Assembly: GCF_022539665.2 (NCBI RefSeq) | Contig: NC_081336.1 | Span: forward strand, 8,842,778 to 8,906,777 | DNA from: Daphnia carinata | Taxonomy: Eukaryota > Arthropoda > Branchiopoda > Diplostraca > Daphniidae | Length of the DNA: 64,000 bases | Direction: 5' to 3' | Part shown: piece by piece, positions 1 through 8,654 of the stretch | How positions within the stretch are numbered: position 1 is the stretch's first letter | How the letters are laid out: each line of letters starts with the position of its first letter | The notes under the pieces: model-generated | Databases searched by the model: none | What the model was told of the DNA's origin: nothing | Seen by the model: the letters and a program-made list of their open reading frames with translations, nothing else | Made by a program: the position numbers and the translations under genes

Positions 1-29
1 GTAAAAAATACTAAAAGGAGGTAACAATT

Positions 30-266
30 TTATGTTTTGTCAATTAATTTCTTTAAATGCTGATGTGTATCTAAAACTGGCTGGGAGTTTGTGACTAGGC
101 TGTGGAGGTTTGCAAAAAGAGCTGATAAGTTGTATCCAAAAGAGGGCTCAAACGATTTTACAAAAATGTATCCCAAATGGTTGCTTGTGTCAGCCAGCAA
201 ACTTTGATTGGCAAACAAGCCCATTTCAGTTTTGAAGATGACAGTTTGCCCCAGTTTAAATGACAT
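30..266 (-). CDS. hypothetical terminal exon, unrecognised
   Basis: An open frame of 78 codons ends in a stop at the low-coordinate side and has protein-like composition, with mixed hydrophobic and polar residues and no simple repeats. Just upstream on the minus strand a plausible acceptor (cag at about 282-280) would let the frame extend a few codons beyond the first ATG. It could therefore be the last exon of a gene rather than a complete ORF. I do not recognise the family. It lies downstream of RpL41 on the same strand, and nothing links the two. A transposon remnant is an equally good explanation. Confidence 0.25.
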   Translation of the reverse strand: MSFKLGQTVIFKTEMGLFANQSLLADTSNHLGYIFVKSFEPSFGYNLSALFANLHSLVTNSQPVLDTHQHLKKLIDKT

Positions 267-364
267 CCCAAAATTTTGGCTGCCAAAGAATTTTTTTGTA
301 GCAGCTTTATTGTAGACTATTCCTTTATATCACCTGGAGCTGGAAATAATTCAAAGTGAAGAAA

Positions 365-370
365 TTTATT
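365..370 (-). terminator. candidate poly(A) signal of RpL41
   Basis: An AATAAA hexamer on the minus strand lies about 180 nt downstream of the RpL41 stop. It is the first canonical hexamer in that direction. The call rests on position and motif only. Confidence 0.35.
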
Positions 371-550
371 GCAACATGTTTACATTATTACAATAATCAT
401 ACTATTTCACAGAGGTTATATTTGATTGCAAATCGTGTGGTAAAGTATTTCAATTAACTGAAAACTACCTAACCAATTTAAATTCTAGGTAATCAATAAA
501 CCTCAACGAATAAGTGCCGATTTTTTCCGCTCCTCAGAAGTGTAAAGAAT

Positions 551-737
551 CTACTTTGAACGGGCGCGCATCTTCCTGCGCTTTCGCTTCAGCCTACGCA
601 TTCGCTTTTTGCGCCACTATTCATACAAGTTTTGTTATTTAATTACCACACCAAGTAAAAGTAAGCAATGCTAATTTTCTAGTACAGACATCCCAGAAAC
701 TAAGCGAGAAATTTTTAAGTTTTACCTTAGCTCTCAT
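551..737 (-). CDS. RpL41: 60S ribosomal protein L41 (eL41), two exons
   Basis: This is the smallest ribosomal protein, a 25-residue, almost wholly Arg/Lys helix that sits in the large subunit at the bridge to the small subunit. Exon 1 (737-726) encodes MRAK and is followed by a GTAAAA donor. Exon 2 (616-551) follows an ATAG acceptor, starts with WRKKRMRRLKRK and ends in RARSK before a TAG stop. Joining the two exons gives exactly 25 residues that match the nearly invariant eukaryotic eL41 sequence. The first four codons are split off by an intron of about 109 bp, so no frame scan with a length cut-off finds the gene. A possible non-coding upstream exon ends with a GTAAAT donor near 843-838, with an acceptor just before the ATG exon near 768. 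Identification rests on sequence memory and is very secure. Confidence 0.95.
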
Positions 738-3335
738 GTTGCAGTCGGACTCAGGAATCAATTCTGAGATCACCCAACTATACTCGAGTAGATATTTAAC
801 GTGAGAAGAAGTAGAATGGACGTTGAATAAGGAACATTTACCTGATTCAGCCTGGTTGAGAGAATGATTATTGCAGATGCATTGCAGTCACTAAGTTACC
901 TTCGACCGTCTAGGCTTCCCAACCTTTTTCAAGACCTGAGATGAAAGGAAGCGAACCTCCACCTGCTAGACAAAGGATCACCTTGGAAGAACAGAAGAGG
1001 TAAAGACCAATATTGCGCTAAAATTGTAAAGGAAGGGGGGGGGGCGTCGGTGGTTCGAGTCAGATAGCTTACCTAACAAAGGGACGGAACGGCTTTTGCT
1101 TTCATTTAAAACAAAAGCTTGATGACTATCGAATTATTTTATTTCATGGTGTTTAAAAACAAACGCTTATCTTTGATGTTTACGTTTTGATTTCATATCT
1201 GATAAAAGAATGTCGGGTTTCTTAAGATTTCCCTTTGGTTTGCCATGGCAGTATTGGCGCTGTGTTCAAATTTTCTGAGAACATGAATCATTAATTGGGA
1301 GATAGCATCTGGCGGACAAAATTTGAACCTCACTTAATTGTTTTAATGTGCAGCCTGCTTTGTTCAGTACCACGTTTCCTTTCCTAGGCAGCCGGAAGTT
1401 TTCGCTGCTGTCATCTAAATGAGTAAGCATAAGATATAAATATTATACTACCAATATTTAATCTAATATACAAATATTAAGATAAATGTGCATATGCCTC
1501 AACCATGTAATTAATTTATAACAATTTCTTTTCATCTGACTATCAGTCAACACATACGGTTGTCATTTCAACGGGCTAAAAAATCAACTGGATATCACCA
1601 CTAGCATCTGGAATAGGTTCTGTGATAAAAGATGAATTTCCAGATCTCATCATTTCTGCAGTGTAAGTTTGGCAAAAATTGAATATTGGTATTGTTTGTT
1701 CTTTAAATCACAGATCGATAACCCAATTTCAATCAGTTCATCTGAGCAGTATCATGATATGATGTTTTCTGTCCTCATTCATCATTGCTTTTTAATTTAC
1801 TTATTTTCCTTTTCTTTCCTTTTGATTGCTCTAATGGTTGTATGTGATAAGAACATCAATTGCTGGATGCCAAGATGGACAGCCAGACAACAGGAATCAT
1901 AAACATCATGACCAGATGACCACATTGGATTGCCTGTTCGTAAATGAAATGCAGTCCCGGCATCTTCTGCAAGAGTAATTGCACCTTAAAGAAAATATGT
2001 GTAAGCTATATATATGGGAATAGTTAATACGAGGTTTAACATCTTGCAATAAACTTAATCTCGCTGACTGTATACAACTTGTCATCGCTTTTTTTTCAGT
2101 GTAGTATCACACACACTATTAGCATTTCACTCCTGCTAGAACTAATAGTTAAAGAAAACAAATTGTCCAAATCTTTTGTCATATTCAAATTCAGGCAAAC
2201 AGACTTATGTGCCTGTCAGCAAGTCTCTGCAAGAAAGAAAGAACCGTAATTTGGGATAGAATTAATGTATCAGGAAAAAGATAAAAAATCCTTATAAAAT
2301 TACATAAAAAGAAGTAAGGATGTCCAAATACAAAATCAACTCATCTGAGGGTGTCTAAATATTCCGAATACCTATGTTATAAGGTTTTAACAAACCTTTG
2401 TCGTGTCGGATTAAAACCTAGAAAATTGAATGCGACCGTCTGCTATGTCTGTCATTAGCTACGTCAACATGCAAAACTTTTTGCTCTCTTGATTTTTTAA
2501 GTTTTCCCGTGATTTTGTGCATCTATAGTAACAAGTAAGTACCATATGATCATTTTACTTTTTAGGTGTCACAATTTTGCTTTATTATTAGAATTGGAAA
2601 ATGGATGCTTGTTATGTTAACAAGCTATGACAACTTGAGCATGGAAAGCTAGCAAGTCAATACTGGGACTGTGCTTTGGAAAGTGCAATCTTCAGATGTT
2701 TCTAGGGTTAAGTGTCTCCCAATTCTTTTTCGGAGAATAGCAGAAATGTTATTAGTAAAGTTTAAGCAAGAGTATTAATTTGCAATGAGCCTCTCAATAG
2801 AATTGTAAGTAGACTCAAAAGTATTGGCTGAATCGTTTCAAGCTCAAACCCACTAGTTGAGCTATTACTGTTTAAGATATCTCTCCTTTTCATGTATATC
2901 TAGAGAACTAAATGTTTTATTAACCTTTTTCACCTTTGTTTTCAATGTTTGTGACTTCTGGGTGCGCTAGGCATTTCCTTGTTTGAACTCCTTGAACCTT
3001 CATTCAACAAGCATAGCTTTATATCACAACTGTTTGGGTCCAGCTCTTGTTGAATGGAGATTGAAGATAAAATATTGCCATGCAGCAGGTGTTTTTTTTT
3101 TTAGTATGGAAGGCCATGTCTTAGAAGTAGCACCCCCCTAACTTAAGTCTATTTCATCATTACGGTCCTATTAACCAGGAAATCACCTGAGCTAGTTTTT
3201 GTTTTCAAACTTGTGCCATTTTGACACCCCAGTTAACCATAACCATACTTTGATCTCTTTTTTTTACCAAATGTCATGTGGTTCTCGAATCTGATTTGTT
3301 TATCATCTGTTACCCAGGGCATATAAGAACAATTT
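738..3335. other. AT-rich stretch without a supportable gene
   Basis: Only short open frames without family resemblance or consistent splice phase occur here. The part next to RpL41 (738-900) probably holds its 5' UTR and promoter. A short poly(G) run lies near 1035. I see no RNA gene or mobile-element coding sequence. Confidence 0.4.
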
Positions 3336-3735
3336 CGCCTCTGCCATCGTCTCGTCGCCGTCTTCGCCTCTGCCATCGTCTCGTCGCCGTCTTCGCCTCT
3401 GCCATCGTCTCGTCGCCGTCTTCGCCTCTGCCATCGTCTCGTCGCCGTCTTCGCCTCTGCCATCGTCTCGTCGCCGTCTTCGCCTCTGCCATTTGCCATC
3501 GTCTCGTCGCCGTCGCCAGCCGTCTTCGCCTCTTGCCATTTCGCCGTCTTCGCCATCGTCTCGTCGCCGTCTTCGCCTCTGCCATCGTCTCGTCGCCGTC
3601 TTCGCCTCTGCCATCGTCTCGTCGCCGTCTTCGCCTCTGCCATCGTCTCGTCGCCGTCTTCGCCTCTGCCATCGTCTCATCGCCATCGTCTCATCAAAGC
3701 CTTCGCCGTCATCTCATCGCCGTCTTCCCCATCGC
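3336..3735. repeat. 29-bp GC-rich minisatellite
   Basis: A 29-bp unit beginning cgcctctgccatcgtctcgt repeats with exact spacing from 3336 (starts at 3336, 3365, 3394, 3423, 3452, 3481). It degenerates over about 3490-3570, then resumes at 3574, 3603, 3632 and 3661 and fades into partial units up to about 3735. Because 29 is not a multiple of three, the array is open in several frames on both strands. It yields Arg/Glu/Asp-rich or Ser/Arg-rich pseudo-proteins in which the same 29-residue pattern recurs. These frames are by-products of the repeat and are not annotated as genes. Confidence 0.9.
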
Positions 3736-3958
3736 CCCTGATGGAAAAATCGACCGAAAAAGGATGTAGCGCAGCAGACAGCCCGCGGCGATGGCGGCGT
3801 TCATAATGGATCGTCACCTTGGTATTATTTTATTTTTTAGTGTATTGTGTATGTGAGTTAACCCGTTGGCTGCCACCCCGTTTGCGTCCCATTTTTTTGT
3901 AGCTTTAGGGAACCGGGGCGCTGTTCTGCCTCATGGTTTCTATACCATGGGGTTGGAC

Positions 3959-5090
3959 AGTACTTTTCGGTTTTTTGTCTATTGAAAAAGTATTTTTAAT
4001 GCTGTTATTTTGCATTCACAGAATTTTAGCAGGGGATCAAGTAAAATCTGGAAGTGTTACAGGATGGAAGAGTGAGCCTACAGTTGAAAAACACTGAAAG
4101 TGCATTACCATTAAGGTATGAGCTGCTTCTCTTGCTAAAGAACAACTTGTCCTTTACGTTCACAGTGTTGGTGAAGCTGGGTACTTAAATGGCTCTAAAG
4201 ATGTTTCACTTCGCTGGCATTGCAGCGATGAACATCATACATGGACTTTTTAGGTATGAAAGAAATTTTCTTTAAAACTTTTTGAATTGATGACGAAGCA
4301 TTTCTCCTCCTTTTTGCCACCCATGTCTAATCTAAAAAAAAAAAAATTTATCCAATAGGAAAGGATTTTCAGCATACTGGGAACACAACTATCAACAATG
4401 CAACATTCTAGGGGTGCTATTTTATCATTCAAGAGCCTTATACAATGATTTTCATCTGCAATTTGTATGGCCTTTCCCAAGCTTCTGCCAGAAGTTGAAT
4501 CTATAAGTCATGTAAGTCACATGGGCAACAATTGAGATGCTTAATGGTGTTGTTTTTCTTTTCTCAGCATAGGTTAATAGTAACATTGGATCTGAAAAAA
4601 TTCTTGGTTGGGGCATGACACTGAATAAATTGTAATGATTGGATGGATGACATGACATTTCTATACTTCATTCGGATTCCCGAGACGGTATTTTATGTTT
4701 AAAAAATTGAAGTGCATATCTGGGCTCCCTTCCTTTCCGTAGCCCCGTTTCCCCTTGACTCGTAATAAGCCCGTAGGGGGTCATGCCCCTACTGTACGGT
4801 ATATATAAAAATAACATATACCGAGGTTTGGAGGGCTCTGGCCGGAAAGGGGACGTGGGGGGTCCGCTTAGTCCAATGATGTGTTCACGGAGGGCGACGT
4901 GGCTACCCACAAATCCGAACTAAAGGTTAATCGCTCCAGTAAAAATGTTCCATATCTTCAGCTCTTCTTCCGGCTTCTCTTAGCCAATCACCGGGTAATC
5001 TCCCCGGTGGGTCAACAAGGCAGTGTCTCCCCCTGCCTGGGTTGACGGCAACTTTTGAAAGGGCTATTGTGCCTTTTTAAAGTTGCAAAA
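3959..5090. repeat. left arm of a large imperfect inverted repeat
   Basis: This arm is the near-complete reverse complement of 5996-7239. Outer ends match from agtacttttcggttttttgtc at 3959, and inner ends match at the segment containing gcaactttaaaaaggcac. The arm is about 110 bp shorter than its partner because it lacks part of the segment at about 6950-7070. It carries the GC-rich hairpin segment (about 4690-5060) and a 68-codon minus-strand frame (4452-4658) that is also open in the other arm. The arms differ at roughly one base in ten or fewer, less in the hairpin segment, so the duplication is old but not ancient. Confidence 0.85.
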
Positions 5091-5320
5091 TCATTTGTTT
5101 GTGCAGAGTAATGTCAATACAATTTATTTTTTTTTAAACAAAAGAAGCAAAACTTATGTTTTCAACTTTATTCTTAACTTCAACTTGATTCTTAATGTGC
5201 GCTTTTTTTTCCTTGCTTTTTTTTCCACACATGTAGCCACAATATATGTATTATCCTTGGTTGTTGATACATACCTGAGAGCCTTATTTGTTTTGATTGA
5301 GCTTTCAATTTTGAATCATT

Positions 5321-5378
5321 GGGGAATCGAACCCTGGATGTTCGGCATCCCGCACCGATGCTCTACCATTGAGCCATG
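5321..5378 (-). repeat. tRNA-like (SINE-head-like) segment A
   Basis: On the minus strand the segment reads like the 5' two thirds of a tRNA. A D-arm (GCTC..GAGC around an AATGGTA loop) is followed by a 5-bp stem TCGGT/GCCGA with a 7-nt loop, and then a B-box-like GGGTTCGATTCCCC. The T-stem has mismatches and no acceptor stem closes, so a functional tRNA is unlikely. It shares the D-arm and the following TCGG with segment C at 5670-5735, which suggests one tRNA-derived family. Confidence 0.4.
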
Positions 5379-5507
5379 AATCATGTGATTTCAAGTTGGC
5401 TTTTTTTTGTCTCTTACGGACTTACATTTACACTTAGAATAAAATTGAAATGTAATGCTGCAATATTCTTTTCTATAATTATTCTTTTTCATGTTTTATA
5501 CATCAAC

Positions 5508-5573
5508 TGAGGTTTGAACCCAGGGTAACAATTATCGCAGCTAAACGCTCTACAACAGAGCTATAGTCCTTAT
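5508..5573 (-). repeat. tRNA-like segment B
   Basis: The minus strand contains an A-box-like TAGCTCTGTTGTAGAGCG and, about 35 nt on, a B-box-like GGGTTCAAACC. The acceptor stem does not pair. Spacing fits an internal Pol III promoter, so this is best read as a decayed tRNA or SINE head. Confidence 0.35.
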
Positions 5574-5669
5574 GAAACAAATAGACAGATAAACATATAG
5601 TTGTGAAAGACTGCATAAACATCCTAGACGATAACATGTGATATGCGATAATAAAATATTTAGATATAT

Positions 5670-5735
5670 CTCGTGGCTCAATGCTAGAGCATCGGCGTTG
5701 TACGCTGAATGTCAGGGGATCGGTTCCCATACGAG
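5670..5735 (+). repeat. tRNA-like segment C, closest to a cloverleaf
   Basis: CTCGT at the start pairs with ACGAG at the end. The D-arm GCTC/GAGC follows, then an anticodon-like stem TCGGC/GCTGA with a 7-nt loop (GTTGTAC, which would place TGT as anticodon), then GGGATCGGTTCCC as a T-arm with imperfect pairing. At 66 nt it is a few bases short for a tRNA and lacks the conserved CGA in the B box. I call it tRNA-derived, not a confirmed tRNA gene. Confidence 0.4.
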
Positions 5736-5995
5736 TAAAATAAAATACAAACACAAAATTACTTCAGAAAATATTCACACGTTGTTCCTTGAGTCTAAGA
5801 ATACAAAAAGTGTAATAAATAAAAATTGATGAAGGTGGCAAAAACAATAAAGATGAATGCATCAAGCTAAATAAGAAAAAGTTGATAAAGAAAGAAAAAG
5901 AATGAACACAGCGAAAACATACAATGAAAAAATAAATTTTTGAAAAAATATTTAAAAAAAAAATTTTATTGACAATTCTCTGCACATTAGAATTA

Positions 5996-7239
5996 TTTTT
6001 GCAACTTTAAAAAGGCACAATAGCCCTTTCAAAAGTTGCCGTCAACCCAGGCAGGGGGAGACACTGCCTTGTTGACCCACCGGGGAGATTACCCGGTGAT
6101 TGGCTAAGAGAAGCCGGAAGAAGAGCTGAAGATTTGGAACATTTTTACAGGAGCGATTAACCTTTAGTTCGGATTTGTGGGTAGCCACATCGCCCTCCGT
6201 GAACACATCATCGGACTAAGCGGCACCCCACGTCCCCTTTCCGGCCAGAGCCCTCCAAACCTCGGTATATGTTATTTTTATATATACCGTACAGTAGGGG
6301 CATGACCCCCTACGGGCTTATTACGAGTCAAGGGGAAACGGGGCTTCAGAAAAGAAGGGAGCCCAGATATGCACTTCAATTTTTTTAATATCAAATACCG
6401 TCCGGGGAATCCGAATTAAGTATAGAAATGTCATGTCATCCATCCAATCAATACAACTTATTCAGTGTCTTGCCCCAACCAAGAATTTTTTCAGATCCAA
6501 TGTTACTATTAACCTATATTGAGAAAAGAAAAACAACACCGTTAAACATATCAACTGTTGATCATGTAACTTACATGACTCATAGATTCAACTTCTGGTG
6601 GAAGCTTGGGGAAGGACATACAAATTGCAGATGAAAATCATTGTATAAGGCTCTTGAATGATAAACTAGCACCTGTACAATGTTGCATTGTTGATAGTTG
6701 TGTTCCCAGTACATGAAAATCCTTTCCTTTTGGATAAAATTTTTTTTGGTAGATTAGACCTGGTTGGCAAAAAGGAGGAGAAATTCTTCGTCATAAATTT
6801 AAAATTATTTGAAGAAAAATCCTTTCATACCTAAAGAGTCCATGTATGATGTTCATCTCTGCAATGGCAGCAAAATTAAAACATCTTTAGGGCCATTTAA
6901 GTACCCAGTTTCCCCAACACTTTGAACATAAAGGACAAGATGTTCTTTAGACAGAGAAGCAGAATTATTTGAGGCTTTTAGCTGTGACAGAACTATAAAG
7001 GATTGCTGTTGTACTGGATTCATTAACACAAGATGGTACTTCTCATTAGGCAATTTCCATTATTCTATTAATTTACCTCACACCTTAATGGCAATGCACT
7101 CTCAGTGTTTTTTCATCTGTAGGCTCACTCTTCCATCCTGTAACACTTCCAGACTTGATTTGATCCCCCATTAAATTCTGTGAATGCAAAACAATAGCAT
7201 TAAAAATACTTTTTCGATCGACAAAAAACCGAAAAGTAC
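5996..7239. repeat. right arm of a large imperfect inverted repeat
   Basis: This is the partner of 3959-5090 in opposite orientation. It contains the same GC-rich hairpin segment (about 6010-6400) and an open frame of 68 codons (6428-6634, plus) that differs from the left copy by nine replacement and about five silent changes. That ratio gives no sign of purifying selection. The outer end meets the last exon of a small four-exon gene (7820-7268, minus) with the same reading direction as several gene-like fragments inside the arm. The arm may thus be a duplicated 3' part of that gene or element. Confidence 0.85.
6010..6400. other. GC-rich hairpin array inside the inverted-repeat arm
   Basis: Several perfect stems lie in series. 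GTCAAC 6041-6046 pairs with GTTGAC 6071-6076, enclosing AGGCAG 6049-6054 with CTGCCT 6064-6069. CACCGGG 6078-6084 pairs with CCCGGTG 6092-6098. CGGTATAT 6263-6270 pairs with ATATACCG 6282-6289. GTAGGGG 6294-6300 pairs with CCCCTAC 6307-6313. The same segment is present in the left arm (about 4690-5060) and is nearly identical there, more so than the flanks. Its base composition is far above the AT-rich surroundings. It looks like a structured RNA or the structured end of a mobile element; I do not recognise a known RNA family. Confidence 0.5.
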
Positions 7240-7267
7240 CTAATTCATGTTTTATGTTGAACTCGTG

Positions 7268-7820
7268 CTATTTCTGGGTTTCTGTACCACACCCATTTTC
7301 GGCCCAAATACGGTCCCACAATTGTTCACTTCCTTCGCTGCATGGACTTATTACTAACAATTCTTTTAGTGCAGCACTAACAGAATTTAACTTTAACACA
7401 CTGTCAGGTGGTAGACTGAATAACTAAACAATAAATAATTGTTTGTTCAAATTCTATACTTATTTTTAATTCTTATTTGAAAAGTTTAGGTACCTGACTG
7501 TGCTTAGTGATGAGGGATGAGTTTGGAAAAACCTCCTTCACTGTTTGGAAACTGTTCCGTTCCAATTTGTTCTTTTCCCCTAGCTGAGCTTGTAGACTCA
7601 AAATTTGAGCTACAAAACACAAATGAATAAAAGCAAATAAATAGAATCATTACGTATTAGGCCTTACCATCCTTAGCTTTGCTGTTATCTAATATTTTGT
7701 GTTGTTCCAATAATTGGGCCTGCAGCTTCATAATTTGATCTAATAAACAATAATTAATAATTGAAAACCAATATAATAATGTTTATACTTACCATTTTTT
7801 TGTTTTATTATCTTATCCAT
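7268..7820 (-). CDS. small four-exon coiled-coil protein, unrecognised
   Basis: Four exons join in frame: 7820-7793, 7739-7668, 7609-7494 and 7423-7268. They give 123 codons plus a TAG stop. Introns are 53-70 bp, all have GT..AG borders, and phases are 1, 1 and 0. The protein starts MDKIIKQKND. Exons 2 and 3 each begin with a heptad-like module (QIMKLQAQLLEQHK and QILSLQAQLGEKNK), so the N-terminal half is a predicted coiled coil with an internal exon duplication. The C-terminal half contains LKLNSVSAALKELL and ends CGTETQK. The family is not recognised. The 3' end lies about 30 bp from the right inverted-repeat arm, and a longer transcript reading into the arm is possible. Consistent phases make chance unlikely, but expression and completeness are unknown. 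Confidence 0.55.
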
Positions 7821-7899
7821 TTTTCAATTGATCCTCCAGCCACGCTACTCAATTAACTGCTAATGGGATACAATTAACTGAAATTGCTTACATGCCTGT

Positions 7900-8104
7900 A
7901 ATAACGAAACCGACTGATAGATGGCTACGGGTAGAAAAAAAAGAAAAAAGTACGATTTTTTTTTTTTTTCCGCTTTTTTTTTTTTTTTTATGTGAAACGG
8001 ATTGCCATAACTATGGGATCTTTTTTTTTTTCATTTTGCTGCTATCACCATCTAGCGGTCAGATTTAGAGTTAATTCTCTATATACACTCGAACGAAAAG
8101 TCGG
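7900..8104. other. poly(T)/poly(A)-rich low-complexity stretch
   Basis: Several T runs of 10 or more bases alternate with short unique sequence. No gene is visible. Confidence 0.6.
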
Positions 8105-8374
8105 CTTATTTAGTCGGGCTTAAATTTTTTTTCGGCAAAAACTGACACTCATCGGAATTGGTTGAATATCGCGGAATATACTCAAAATTGAATGCTGATT
8201 CCGGGAAAATTGCAATTTTTTTCATTAACTTAATCGTGGTTGAAAACACCGAGTGGCTGCTAGCTCGCCAGTACGCTACAGCGCTAGCGCCATGCAGCAG
8301 AAAAATTCGGCCAGTGTATGTAAATGGCAATATTTTCCTTCAATTTCCTGATATCAATGCCTTACCTTCGCCTT

Positions 8375-8432
8375 GAGGATTGAACCTAAGAGTTTTAGAG
8401 TGGTAAACAGAAGCTCTACTACATACCCATGT
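8375..8432 (-). repeat. B-box-containing tRNA-like segment D
   Basis: The minus strand carries TAGTAGAGCTTCTG followed about 20 nt later by AGGTTCAATCCTC, a good B box. The stems are poor. It is probably a SINE head or decayed tRNA, similar in kind to the segment near 8810-8850. Confidence 0.3.
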
Positions 8433-8504
8433 TTCTTGTATTTGTGGTGGAATCGATTGTAGTATGACGTTATGCTAATGCGTAAGGGCAATAGGATGTG
8501 TTTA

Positions 8505-8654
8505 GGATGGTTGCAAAAAAATCCCGCTACGAACGCCACGGGTAACGTAGCCCATAATCGTGAAAAAATAGCCGCGTACCTCTACACCAGGATGGTTCCA
8601 AAAAATCCCGCTACGAACGCCACGGGTAACATGGCCCATAATCGTGAAAAAACA
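8505..8654. repeat. 85-bp tandem duplication
   Basis: Two copies start at 8505 and 8590 with ggatggttgc/ggatggttcc and share the block aatcccgctacgaacgccac and the following cataatcgtgaaaaaa. The second copy lacks the last 20 bases of the unit. The GC-rich block stands out from its surroundings. Tail-like A runs follow each copy, which suggests a duplicated short interspersed element. Confidence 0.7.

Larger units (their letters stand above)
5091..5995. other. spacer between inverted-repeat arms, carries tRNA-like units
   Basis: This spacer of about 900 bp is AT-rich and has no homology between its halves at large scale. It holds three segments with Pol III A- and B-box character (5321-5378 minus, 5508-5573 minus, 5670-5735 plus), annotated separately. 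No protein-coding exon was identified. Confidence 0.5.

Noticed and set aside
3336-3700. Possible CRISPR-like array
   Set aside because: Repeats are contiguous with no unique spacers and lie in a eukaryotic genome; it is a minisatellite.
3233-3769. Several open frames of 76-163 codons over the minisatellite on both strands
   Set aside because: They arise from the 29-bp repeat, which is open in multiple frames, and show identical residue patterns in different frames; no start context, splice or homology support.
5670-5735. Functional tRNA gene
   Set aside because: Partial cloverleaf only; short length, imperfect T-stem and altered B box make a decayed tRNA or SINE head more likely.
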